This document shows, in pieces, positions 49,858 through 58,900 of a stretch of DNA of 64,000 nucleotides (its first letter is position 1; each line of letters opens with the position of its first letter). Location: NCBI RefSeq assembly GCF_004365875.1, contig NZ_SODF01000002.1, positions 2,606,971-2,670,970 on the forward strand, given 5' to 3'. A program made the position numbers and the translations under genes. This DNA is from Kribbella kalugense. Lineage in GTDB: Bacteria > Actinomycetota > Actinomycetes > Propionibacteriales > Kribbellaceae. The notes beneath the pieces were generated by a model. The model was given only the letters and a program-made list of their open reading frames with translations. It had not been told where the DNA came from and did no database searches.

Positions 49858-51407
49858 GTACGGCGCCGGCCACGCGGCGCGAGGCACCCCGGGCGACCGC
49901 ACACCGCGGCGACGTCGAACGGCATCGGGAGAACACGATCCCGGCCGTGCGCTCGGCCGTCGAAGCGGGCGCCGACTTCATCGAGGTCGACGTGCGCGTG
50001 ACTCGGGACGGTCACGTCGTACTCCTGCACGATGCGACGCTCGAGCGCCTCTGGGGCGACGATCGGCCGGTCTCCGAGCTCGACTGGGCCGAGGTCGCGG
50101 CACTCGGTGACTCGCAGCATCGCGTCCCGCTCCTCACCGACGCCCTGCCCGTCGTGGCCGGGACGTCGTCGACCCTCCTGATCGACCTCGGTACGCCGCA
50201 GATCGCCGAGTCCGCGGTCCGGGTGGTGCTCGGCTCCGGGGCATCCGTCGCCTGGTGCGGCGACTTCGAGGCCATGACAGTCGTCCGGGCGCTCGACCCG
50301 GAGGCGAGTATCTGGATGCCGTGGGATCGCCGCGACGTACCGTCCGCGGAGTTCCTCGCGCGGCTGCGGCCGGATGTCATCAACTCGGAGTACCTCGTCC
50401 TCAGCGACGAGATCGTCGATGCCGTCCATCGTGCCGGGCTTCGCGTTGCCTGCTGGACGGTCGACGACGAGGACGCCATGCGCTGGTCCCTTGCCCGCGG
50501 TGTGGACGTGGTCACGACCAACCGGCTCAGCCTGTTCCGGACGGTCGTCGCGGAGGGACCGGCGTCCTGGGAACAAGCACCCCGACCTGTCAGGCTCACC
50601 GGTGACGAGCTGGTGGAGGCCATCGCTGTCGCTCGTGAACTCGCGGACTGGGCCAACGACTTCACCCGGAACGCGGACCTCGGCGACGTCCGGACGAAGG
50701 CGAACGCCGCGGACCACGTGACAGCGGTCGACCTCGCCGTCGAACGGCATGTGCGAGAGGTCATCGCCGAACGGCTCCCCGGTCACCTCGTGGTCGGCGA
50801 GGAGCTGGGCGGCGCTGCCCGTCCCGGTGTTCCCTGCTGGTACGTCGATCCTGTCGACGGGACCGCGAACCTGGCCAACGGCGTCCCGTGGACGGCGTTC
50901 TCACTCGCCCTGGCGATCGACCGCGAGCCGTTCGTCGCTGTGGTCGGCGATGTCTGGCGCGGGCAGGTGTTCGCCGCGGTTGCGGGCAGGGGCGCCGAAC
51001 TGGACGGGCAGCCGCTCGACCTGCGCACCTCGATCGGCAGTACGGACGTCGGCCTGGCGGGGAAGATCGTGAGCACCGAACTGCTGAACCACTCGCCGTG
51101 GCCCGGCATGGACCTCTTCCTCGACGGGCTCCGTGACCAGTTCTGCACTCTTCGGGTGATGGGGTCCGGAACCCTCACCCTCGCCGGGCCTGCGGCCGGG
51201 CGCGGCGTCGGGGCCGTGATCGAACGCTTCAGCCCGATTGACCACCTGGCCGCCGCGCTCGTCGTCCGGGAAGCCGGCGGCATCCTCCTCGACGACAACG
51301 GCGACGAGACCGTCTGGCCCGAGTCCGGCGGCATCCTGGCGGCCCGGCCGGAGCACGCCCCGGAGCTCTACAAGCTCTGGACGGTAGCCCGCCGGACGGG
51401 CGTCTAA
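49854..51407 (+). CDS. Glycerophosphodiester phosphodiesterase-inositol monophosphatase fusion
   Basis: A 517-residue cytosolic fusion. Residues about 13-245 are a GDPD TIM barrel: H17-R18 in ATAHRG, E44 and D46 in DFIEVDV, and H59 in LLHD. The usual ExK motif on the next strand reads DLG (D111-L-G), so the third metal ligand is altered and the Lys is missing. Residues about 255-515 are an inositol monophosphatase: E316/E317 in VGEELGG, D332-P-V-D335-G-T and D463 in SPIDHLAAALVV, all metal ligands present. Together with the importer it suggests uptake of glycerophosphoinositol-like compounds, cleavage, and dephosphorylation of inositol phosphate (inference). I do not recall this fusion as a described enzyme. 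Confidence 0.87.
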   Translation: MSTAPATRREAPRATAHRGDVERHRENTIPAVRSAVEAGADFIEVDVRVTRDGHVVLLHDATLERLWGDDRPVSELDWAEVAALGDSQHRVPLLTDALPVVAGTSSTLLIDLGTPQIAESAVRVVLGSGASVAWCGDFEAMTVVRALDPEASIWMPWDRRDVPSAEFLARLRPDVINSEYLVLSDEIVDAVHRAGLRVACWTVDDEDAMRWSLARGVDVVTTNRLSLFRTVVAEGPASWEQAPRPVRLTGDELVEAIAVARELADWANDFTRNADLGDVRTKANAADHVTAVDLAVERHVREVIAERLPGHLVVGEELGGAARPGVPCWYVDPVDGTANLANGVPWTAFSLALAIDREPFVAVVGDVWRGQVFAAVAGRGAELDGQPLDLRTSIGSTDVGLAGKIVSTELLNHSPWPGMDLFLDGLRDQFCTLRVMGSGTLTLAGPAAGRGVGAVIERFSPIDHLAAALVVREAGGILLDDNGDETVWPESGGILAARPEHAPELYKLWTVARRTGV

Positions 51408-51459
51408 GAGGGCGTCTGGGAACTCTGCGCCTACTGCGCAGAGTTCCCAGACGCCCTCT
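51407..51459 (+). terminator. 24-bp perfect hairpin at the operon end
   Basis: Arms 51407-51430 and 51436-51459 pair perfectly around CTACT. The first arm starts at the last base of the stop codon. It ends 12 bases before the next start codon, so it may also insulate that gene. Confidence 0.88.
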
Positions 51460-51471
51460 AAGGTGGTCTGC

Positions 51472-52440
51472 ATGCTTGCTGCCTACGCCGCCAAGTTCGA
51501 CGCCGACAACCCGATCGCCGCGCTGGAGGTGGGGGAGCGACCGGAGCCAGAGGTCCCCGAGGGCTGGGTGACCATCGATGTGAAGGCGACCGCGCTCAAT
51601 CATCACGATCTGTGGTCGTTGAAGGGTGTCGGGCTGGCGGAGCAGAGTCTGCCGATGATCCTCGGCTGTGACGCGGCCGGCGTGGACCCGGACGGGAACG
51701 AGGTCGTCGTCCACGCGGTGATCTCGGACCCGGCGTGGAAGGGTGACGAGACGCTCGACCCGAAGCGGTCGCTGCTGAGCGAGCGGTATCAGGGCACGCT
51801 GGCCCAGAAGGTCGCCGTACCGGCGCGGAACGTCGTACCGAAGCCGGCTGGGATGAGTTTCGAGCAGGCTGCGTGCCTACCGACGGCCTGGTTGACGGCG
51901 TACCGGATGTTGTTCACGCAGTCCGGGCTGAAGCCGGGTGACACCGTGCTCGTCCAGGGTGCCGGCGGTGGGGTCGCGACCGCGCTGATCACGCTGGCCC
52001 GGGCCGCGGGGATCCGGGTGTGGGCGACCAGCCGGGACGAGGGGAAGCGGGCCAAGGCGCTCGAGATCGGTGCGCATGACGCGTTCGAGTCCGGCGCGCG
52101 GATGCCGGAGCGGGTCGACGCGGTGATGGAGACGGTCGGGCAGGCGACTTGGTCGCACTCGCTGAAGTCGTTGAAGCAGGGCGGGACGCTGGTGATCTCC
52201 GGCGCGACCAGCGGGCAGGCGCCGAAGTCGGCCGAGCTGAACCGGATCTTCTTCCTGCAACTGCGGGTGCAGGGCTCGACGATGGGTACGCGGACCGAGC
52301 TCGCCGAGCTGGTCCAGTTCATGACGAACGCCGGGATCAAGCCGCACATCGATTCGATCCTCCCGCTCGCCGACGCCCGCGACGGGTTCGCCAAGATGAA
52401 TACCGGCGACGTGTTCGGCAAGATCGTCTTTACTGTCTGA
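51472..52440 (+). CDS. Zinc-free quinone oxidoreductase (MDR superfamily)
   Basis: A 322-residue alcohol dehydrogenase-like protein. ATALNHHDLWSLKGV opens the catalytic domain, and VLVQGAGGGVATALITLARAAGIRVWATSRDEGKRA is the NADPH-binding Rossmann fold. No structural zinc Cys cluster is present, as in quinone oxidoreductases. AAGGTGG lies five bases before the ATG; an in-frame GTG at 51463 is possible but inside that site. The GNAT gene begins directly after its stop. Confidence 0.87.
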   Translation: MLAAYAAKFDADNPIAALEVGERPEPEVPEGWVTIDVKATALNHHDLWSLKGVGLAEQSLPMILGCDAAGVDPDGNEVVVHAVISDPAWKGDETLDPKRSLLSERYQGTLAQKVAVPARNVVPKPAGMSFEQAACLPTAWLTAYRMLFTQSGLKPGDTVLVQGAGGGVATALITLARAAGIRVWATSRDEGKRAKALEIGAHDAFESGARMPERVDAVMETVGQATWSHSLKSLKQGGTLVISGATSGQAPKSAELNRIFFLQLRVQGSTMGTRTELAELVQFMTNAGIKPHIDSILPLADARDGFAKMNTGDVFGKIVFTV

Positions 52441-52944
52441 GTGCAACCCGAGATCCGGCCAGTCACGCTCGAGGACGCCGAGGCCGCGGCCTGGTGCCAT
52501 CTGCTCTGCTGGCGGGAGGCGTACGCCGGACTCGTGCCGGCCGATCAACTCCTGGAGCGGACGTCGAACATCGAGCGCCGGATCGAGCGCTGGACGACTC
52601 CGCTCGGTGACGGCCGGAAGCGGTGGATCGCGCTGAACCCGGACGCGTCCGCACCGGTCGAGGACCGGGTGGCCGGGTTCGTCGGTATCGGTCCGGGGCG
52701 GGACGATGACGCTCCGGTGCCGTTCGAACTGGAGGCGATCTACACCCGGCAGGCGTTCTGGCGGACCGGGCTCGGCGGCCGCCTGCTGGATGTTGCCGTC
52801 GGCAAGCAGGCCGCCTTCCTCTGGGTCTTCGAGGGGAACGAGCGGGCACTGGGTTTCTACGGCCGGCACGGGTTCGAGCCGGACGGTGTGAGTAAGCACG
52901 ATCCGTACTTCGACCTGCAGGAGATCCGGCTGGTCCGGACCTGA
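52441..52944 (+). CDS. GNAT N-acetyltransferase
   Basis: A 167-residue GNAT protein. IRPVTLEDAEAAAWCHLLCWREAYAGLVP is the conserved opening of a subgroup often annotated as putative amino-acid or peptide acetyltransferases; the acetyl-CoA loop is FWRTGLGGRLLDVAV. NERALGFYGRHGFEPDG is the C-terminal motif. The GTG start follows the previous stop without a gap. Confidence 0.87.
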   Translation: MQPEIRPVTLEDAEAAAWCHLLCWREAYAGLVPADQLLERTSNIERRIERWTTPLGDGRKRWIALNPDASAPVEDRVAGFVGIGPGRDDDAPVPFELEAIYTRQAFWRTGLGGRLLDVAVGKQAAFLWVFEGNERALGFYGRHGFEPDGVSKHDPYFDLQEIRLVRT

Positions 52945-53042
52945 CGTTTCACGGCTGAAACATTGGCGTCGCACCGGGGCAACGCGATGGGTCCAGTCTG
53001 TTCCTACCGATCCGCCCGATCGATGAGGAGCAGGGAGCGCCC

Positions 53043-53348
53043 ATGAGGCCTACTTTGACGGTGATCGTTGACCCGGCCGACCGCTGGATGACGAAGGCCG
53101 CGTGTGTTGGACAGGCACCGTCGTACGACGAGACGGCCAGCCAGTGGGAGCAGCGGAAGGCACAGGCGCTCTGCCTGACCTCGTGCCCGGTGATCGAGGA
53201 GTGCCGCGAGTGGGCCCGCCGGACGAAGTTCACCGGCACCGCCGCCGGCGAGAAGTTCCTCTACGGACGCCGCCGCGGCCGCCCGGGCCCGCAGGAGCGC
53301 CGCAACCGGCCGCCGCTCGAGGTCATCACCGAGCAGCAGGCCAGCTGA
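53043..53348 (+). CDS. Atypical WhiB-family protein
   Basis: A 101-residue WhiB-like protein. Four Cys residues are present (KAACVG and LCLTSCPVIEEC), but the middle pair is C-x3-C rather than the usual C-x2-C. The canonical GVWGG turn is replaced by TAAGEKFLYG. The tail RRRGRPGPQERRNRP is AT-hook-like. It has a 55-base upstream region including GAGCAGGGAGC before the ATG. It probably binds an iron-sulfur cluster and DNA or sigma factor, but the changes make this uncertain. Confidence 0.75.
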   Translation: MRPTLTVIVDPADRWMTKAACVGQAPSYDETASQWEQRKAQALCLTSCPVIEECREWARRTKFTGTAAGEKFLYGRRRGRPGPQERRNRPPLEVITEQQAS

Positions 53349-53355
53349 CGCCCGC

Positions 53356-54585
53356 TCAGACGTTGAGAAGCTCGTCGACGCGGTCGGCGGGCTTTTCCGT
53401 ACGACGGAACGGTGAGGTCAGCGTCGCCAGCACCTGGTGCCGGTTGTGGATCGCCGCCGCGATCGCCAGCACCAGATAGATCGCACTGATCACATAGCGC
53501 CCGGTCTGACCCGGCACGGCGAACTGGACCGCGAAGAGACCCAGCAGCGTCCAGGCCGCCCACCGCGGGAACCGCAGGTTGAGCAGGATCGCGATCCCGA
53601 GCAGCGTCTGCGTGGCGGTGAGAAGGAACTCCTCGACCTGCCGCCCGTCCAGATGCAGCGCGGGCCCGCCGCCACCGATGCCGTAGGCGATCGGCAGGCT
53701 CCCGATCAACAGCGTCCACTGGTTGACCTTGGCCGAGATCAGCAGGCCGAGTGCAGCCGCACCCTTACCGCGCCAGGCGAACAGCAGCGCCACGATGAAC
53801 TCAGGCGCCTCCGAAGCCAGCGGCGCCAGCCACTGGACCAGCAGGAACTGGTCGATCCCCAGCGCCCGCCCACCCTGGACGAGCGAGTCCGCGAACGGCT
53901 CCGCAGCCGCGAGGATCACGCCGGCCGAGACCAGGAACATCGCGGTCACGGTGATCCGCCGCTGCAGGCGAGGAAGCCCGCCGATCGACGCCGCCGGGCC
54001 GATCAGGTCCGGCTCCTCGTCGTGCTCGGACATCGCTGCCCGGTACAAGTAGTAGGCGAAGAAGGCGAGCAGCAGGATCCCCAGGACCAGGTGGATCTCG
54101 CCGGTGACCGGGATCACGAACGCGACCAGACCGGCGACCGCGAGGAAGCCCAGCTCCCGGCGATAACCGGACTCGAGCACCAGCGCCTTGACGGACTGTC
54201 CGCTGCGCCGCGAGGCGACGTACAGGCTGATCAGGACGACGCTCGACCAGCCGAGGCCGAGGAGCAGCCGGTTCGAGCCGGTCATGTTGGCTGCGGCGTA
54301 CTGCACGTAGTCCGGGTTCGAGCCGGCGGTGTGGGCGAAGTACAAGTCCACCGCGTACTCCGGCAGTACGGCGATGACTGCCAGCAGGGCGATCGCCAGA
54401 CCGCCCGAGATGTCCATCTCCGCCGCCTCGGCCGCCCAGGCCAGCACGAACGATGCGGCGACCACGGCGAGGCCGAAGATCGCGATCGACGCGGCCGCGG
54501 GGGGATGACTGCCGCTGAGTCGGAGGACGACCGCGGGGACCGCCACCAGGAGCAGCAGGAGCACTGGGCGAAGGGCTCGGAACAT
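53356..54585 (-). CDS. Sodium/calcium exchanger-like cation antiporter
   Basis: A 409-residue membrane protein with 11 or so hydrophobic segments in two halves. LAVIAVLPEYAVDLYFAHTAGSNP and LAPLASEAPEFIVALLFAWRGK are the paired alpha repeats of the CaCA family with acidic (E and D) and Pro residues. The ATG at 54585 gives a normal start; upstream in-frame sequence overlaps the divergent regulator. It is controlled, by position, by the ArsR protein across the palindrome at 54612-54631, so a metal cation may be the substrate or signal. Confidence 0.85.
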   Translation of the reverse strand: MFRALRPVLLLLLVAVPAVVLRLSGSHPPAAASIAIFGLAVVAASFVLAWAAEAAEMDISGGLAIALLAVIAVLPEYAVDLYFAHTAGSNPDYVQYAAANMTGSNRLLLGLGWSSVVLISLYVASRRSGQSVKALVLESGYRRELGFLAVAGLVAFVIPVTGEIHLVLGILLLAFFAYYLYRAAMSEHDEEPDLIGPAASIGGLPRLQRRITVTAMFLVSAGVILAAAEPFADSLVQGGRALGIDQFLLVQWLAPLASEAPEFIVALLFAWRGKGAAALGLLISAKVNQWTLLIGSLPIAYGIGGGGPALHLDGRQVEEFLLTATQTLLGIAILLNLRFPRWAAWTLLGLFAVQFAVPGQTGRYVISAIYLVLAIAAAIHNRHQVLATLTSPFRRTEKPADRVDELLNV

Positions 54586-54611
54586 GGTTCCAAGCCTGCC
54601 ACCGTTTTGAT

Positions 54612-54631
54612 ACTTTCGCAATTGCGAAAGT
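54612..54631. promoter_or_regulatory. Perfect 20-bp palindrome, ArsR operator
   Basis: ACTTTCGCAATTGCGAAAGT is fully self-complementary. It lies 26 bases before the exchanger start and 69 before the ArsR ATG, in the divergent promoter region. The 20-bp span is usual for ArsR/SmtB operators. Confidence 0.8.
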
Positions 54632-54700
54632 GTGAGACCGTCCACACCCCGGCCCGGCGGACTGCCCGGAGACCGCTCCAGCGGCGACAATGACTGCGCG

Positions 54701-55054
54701 ATGACCAACCGAGAACCGACGAAGGCGCAGCTCGATTCCGCCGCGGGCACCTTCGCCATGCTCTCCGCGCCCGTCCGGCTGCACCTCGTGTCGCTGGCCG
54801 CGCAGGGGGAGTACGACGTCGGCACCCTGGCGGAGCGGGTCGGCGTGAGTATCGCCACCGCCAGCCAGCACCTCGGCAAGCTCCGGCTGGCCGGGATCAT
54901 CACCGCGCGCCGCGAGGGCCGCCGGCACATCTACACCGTCGACGACCCGCACGTGCTCAACATGGTCGACCAGATCTTCGAGCACATCGCGCCCGACGGC
55001 ACGCTGGCCCCCGACCCGCCACTTCGCACCCGGCCGCCGCACACGGCGGACTAG
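54701..55054 (+). CDS. ArsR/SmtB-family regulator
   Basis: A 117-residue winged helix protein. MLSAPVRLHLVSLAAQGEYDVGTLAERVGVSIATASQHLGKLRLAGIITARREGRRHIYTV is the HTH and wing. The usual metal site ELCVCDL is replaced by EYDVGTL, with no Cys, so metal sensing through alpha3 Cys is unlikely; a C-terminal His-containing helix (HVLNMVDQIFEH) could form an alpha5-type site. The ATG at 54701 is preferred to a GTG at 54632 next to the palindrome. Confidence 0.87.
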   Translation: MTNREPTKAQLDSAAGTFAMLSAPVRLHLVSLAAQGEYDVGTLAERVGVSIATASQHLGKLRLAGIITARREGRRHIYTVDDPHVLNMVDQIFEHIAPDGTLAPDPPLRTRPPHTAD

Positions 55055-55773
55055 AGGACGTGCCGCAGGTACCGTTCCGGCGCCTGCAGGTACGCCTTCC
55101 AGTTCTGCACGAGCTCCAGCTCATCCCACGTCGTACGCCGGATGCCCCAGTCACCGACCTCGAGGATGGTCGCGCCGGGCAGCGCCGCGATGACCGGGGA
55201 GTGGGTCGCGCAGAGCACCTGTGAGCCGGACTCGGCGAGACGGTTGAGTACGCCGACCACGGCCAGGCTGCTGGAGAACGAGAGCGCGGACTCGGGCTCG
55301 TCGAGGCAGTAGAAGCCGTGCCGGGTGAAGCGGTCGCTGATCAGGTTGAGGAAGCTCTCGCCGTGGCTCATCTCGTGGAACACCGGGTCCTCGCGGAAGC
55401 TGCTCGGATTCTGTTCCAGGTAGGTGTAGAAGCCGTGCATGGTCTCGGCGCGGAGGAAGTACCCGGCGCGCTTGGCGCCGACGCCGCGAGTCAGCTGCAG
55501 GTCGTCGGCGAGCGACGACTCGGTCGCCCGGGTGGTGAGGCGGGCGCCGGTGGAACCGCCTTCCGGCGAGAGGCCGAAGGCGACGGCGATCGCCTCGACC
55601 AGCGTCGACTTGCCGGCGCCGTTCTCGCCGACGAGGAACGTCACGCCGGGGTCGAGGTCCAGCCCGTCGGTCAGCAGCTGGCGGACGGCCGGGATGGAGT
55701 ACGGCCAGCGCCCCGACGTACGAACGCCCTCCGCCGCGGCAACCCGTCGTACGGGCTGCGAGGCGAAGGGCAT
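55051..55773 (-). CDS. AAA/ABC-type ATPase, RecF-like
   Basis: A 240-residue ATPase with one domain. FLVGENGAGKSTLVEAIAVAFG is Walker A, MSHGESFLNLI stands in for the ABC signature, FYCLDEPESALS is Walker B and VLCATHSPVIAA the H-loop. Proteins of this type are common single genes; some work in DNA repair or phage defence with a nuclease partner, which is absent here. It is convergent with arsR (four bases overlap). Confidence 0.82.
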   Translation of the reverse strand: MPFASQPVRRVAAAEGVRTSGRWPYSIPAVRQLLTDGLDLDPGVTFLVGENGAGKSTLVEAIAVAFGLSPEGGSTGARLTTRATESSLADDLQLTRGVGAKRAGYFLRAETMHGFYTYLEQNPSSFREDPVFHEMSHGESFLNLISDRFTRHGFYCLDEPESALSFSSSLAVVGVLNRLAESGSQVLCATHSPVIAALPGATILEVGDWGIRRTTWDELELVQNWKAYLQAPERYLRHVL

Positions 55774-55785
55774 TCGCTCAGGTTA

Positions 55786-55962
55786 CTAGTCGTCCTCGTC
55801 GTCCAACCGGGCCAGCCAGGTGGCGTAGCGCTCGATCGGGGTCTCGAACTCGGGGTTCAGGTCGACGAACTCGCGCAGCCGCTCGGCCACCCAGGCCAGC
55901 GTGACATCCTCCTCGCCACGCCGCTTCTCGAGCTCCTCGATCCCGCGGTCGGTGAAGTACAC
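55786..55962 (-). CDS. DUF6104 small protein downstream of kgd
   Basis: A 58-residue acidic protein (GTG start) beginning YFTDRGIEELEKRRGEED after the initiator and ending ARLDDEDD. It follows the kgd stop with one base between, so it is translated in coupling. It is the conserved small acidic protein found after kgd in actinobacteria, assigned to DUF6104; its role is unknown. It is short and easily missed. Confidence 0.8.
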   Translation of the reverse strand: MYFTDRGIEELEKRRGEEDVTLAWVAERLREFVDLNPEFETPIERYATWLARLDDEDD

Positions 55963-55963
55963 G

Positions 55964-58900
55964 TCAGCTGAACGCCTGCTTCAGCAGCGTCGCCTGCTCG
56001 GCGCCGTGCACACCGTGCGAGCCGACCGCCGGGGCGGACATAGCCGGCCGGGACACCCGGTAGAACGGCTTGCCGCCCAGGTACTCGGTCAGGTTCAGCG
56101 CCATGAACGGCCACGGACCCTGGTTCGCCGGCTCGTCCTGGACCCAGCGGATCTCGGTCGCGTTCGGGTACTTCGCCAGCTCGGCGACTACCTCGTCCGC
56201 GGCCAGCGGGTACAGCTGCTCGACCCGGAGGATCGCGGTGCTGATCTTGTCCGGCTCGACCTTCTTGCGCTCCGCCAGCAGGTCGTACACGATCCGGCCG
56301 GAGGTCAGGATGACCCGCTCGACGTCGGCCGGGTTCGCCTCGGCCTCGACGTCGTTGATCACCGGGCGGAAGGTGCCGTGGGTCAGCTCGTCCGGCACCG
56401 ACACCGCCTCCTTGCGCCGGAGCAGCTGCTTCGGCGTGAAGACGACCATCGGAGTGTGCTCCTCGCCGAGCGTGTGCCGGCGCAGCAGGTGGAAGTACGA
56501 CGCCGGCGTCGACGGCTGGGCCACCGTCATCGCGTCCTCCGCGCAGAGCGCCAGGAACCGCTCGATCCGGGCCGAGGTGTGGTCCGGGCCCTGACCCTCG
56601 TAACCGTGCGGCAGCAGCAGCACGACACCGGACTTCTGTCCCCACTTCGCCTCACCGGACGAGATGTACTCGTCGATGACCGACTGGGCGCCGTTGACGA
56701 AGTCGCCGAACTGCGCCTCCCACAGGGTCAGCGCCTCCGGCCGGGCCACGGAGTACCCGTACTCGAAGCCGAGCGCGGCGTACTCGCTGAGCAGCGAGTC
56801 GTAGACGTAGAAGTTCGCCTGGTTCTCCTCGTCCAGGTGCTGCAGCGGGACGTAGTCCTGCCCGTTGACCCGGTCGATGACGGCGGCGAACCGCTGGACG
56901 AACGTGCCGCGGCGGCTGTCCTGACCGGCCAGCCGGACCGGGCGCCCGTCGAGCAGCAGCGAACCGAACGCGGTGATCTCCGCGCTGGCCCAGTCGATCG
57001 GGCCCTCGGTGATCGCGTGCGCCCGGCGCGCCAGCTGCGGCTGCACCTTCGGGTGCACGGTGAAGCCGGCCGGCAGCGTGGTGTGCGCGTCGGCGATCTT
57101 CTTCAGCACCTCCGGCGTGATCGCGGTCGCGTCCGGGCCGTCCGGCTTGTCCGGGTAGACCGGGGCGGTGACGTACGGCGGCGGCGTGTCCGGCTGGTTC
57201 TTCGCCTCGCGGACCTCGGCGAAGACCCGCTCGAGCCGGTGCTGGAAGTCCTGCATCGCCTGCTCGGCCTCGTCGATCGTGATGTCGCCACGACCGATCA
57301 GGGCCTCGGTGTAGAGCTTGCGGACCGACCGCTTCTGCTCGATCAGGTCGTACATCAGTGGCTGGGTGAAGCTCGGGTCGTCGCCCTCGTTGTGGCCGCG
57401 GCGGCGGTAGCAGACCAGGTCGATGACGACGTCCTTGTTGAACGCCTGCCGGTACTCGAAGGCCAGGTCCGCGACCCGGATGCAGGCCTCGGGGTCGTCG
57501 CCGTTCACGTGGAAGATCGGCGCCTGCACCATCCGGGCGACGTCGGTGGAGTACATCGACGAGCGGGACGAGGCCGGCGAGGTGGTGAAGCCGACCTGGT
57601 TGTTCACGATCACGTGGATCGTGCCACCGGTGCGGTAGCCGCGCAGCTGGGACAGGTTCAGCGTCTCCGCCACCACGCCCTGGCCGGCGAAGGCCGCGTC
57701 ACCGTGCACCAGCACCGGCAGCACCGGGAACGCGGGCCCGCGGTCCAGGATGTCCTGCTTGGCCCGGACGATGCCCTCGAGCACCGGGTCGACGGTCTCC
57801 AGGTGGGACGGGTTCGCCGCCACCGACACCTTGATCTTGTCGCCGAACTCGGAGACGAACTCGCCCTCGGCGCCCAGGTGGTACTTGACGTCACCGGAGC
57901 CCTGCACGGTCCGCGGGTCGATGTTGCCCTCGAACTCGCGGAAGATCTGGCCGTACGACTTGCCGACGATGTTGGCCAGCACGTTCAGCCGGCCGCGGTG
58001 CGCCATCCCGATCGCGACCTCGTCCAGGCCGGCCCCGGCCGCCTCCTCGCAGAGCTCGTCGAGCAGCGGGATGGTGGTCTCCGCGCCTTCCAGAGAGAAC
58101 CGGCGCTGACCGACGTACTTGGTCTGCAGGAAGGTCTCGAACGCCTCGGCCTCGTTCAGCTTGGCCAGGATCCGTAGCTGCTCCTCGCGCGGCGGCTTGG
58201 TGTGCGGCCGCTCGACCCGCTCCTGCAGCCACTTGCGCTGCTCGGGGTCCTGGATGTGCATGTACTCGATCCCGGTGGTCCGGCAGTACGAGTCGCGCAA
58301 AATGCCGAGGATCTCGCGCAGCTTCATGAACCGCCGGTCGCTGCCGCCGAACGAGCCGGTGGCGAACTCGCGGTCCAGGTCCCACAGCGTCAGGCCGTGG
58401 GTGGCGACGTCCAGGTCGGGGTGGCTGCGCTGCTTGTACTCCAGCGGGTCGGTGTCGGCCATGATGTGGCCGCGGACCCGGTAGGCGTGGATCATCTCGA
58501 GGATGCGCGCCTGCTTGGAGACGTCCTCCTCGTGGCTGTGCGGGAGGTCCGCGGCCCAGCGGATCGGCTCGTACGGGATCCGCAGCGACCGGAAGATCTC
58601 GTCGTAGAAGCCCTCCTGGCCGAGCAGCAGCTGGTGGATCCGGCGCAGGAACTCACCCGACTGGGCGCCCTGGATGATCCGGTGGTCGTACGTCGAGGTC
58701 AGCGTCATCACCTTGCTGACCGCGAGCTTGGCCATCGTCTCCTCGGCCGCGCCCTGGTACTCCGTCGGGTACTCCATCGCGCCGACGCCGATGATGCAGC
58801 CCTGGCCGGCCATCAGCCGCGGCACCGAGTGCTGGGTGCCGATGGTGCCGGGGTTGGTCAGGCTGATCGTGGTGCCCTGGAAGTCCGGCAGCGCCAGCTT

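Noticed and set aside
55051..55773. Phage-defence ATPase system
   Set aside because: The ATPase stands alone, without a nuclease or TOPRIM partner, next to housekeeping genes.
55901..58177. 758-codon plus-strand frame opposite kgd
   Set aside because: Arg/Val/Leu-rich shadow frame of a strongly conserved enzyme gene, without ribosome site or recognisable domain.
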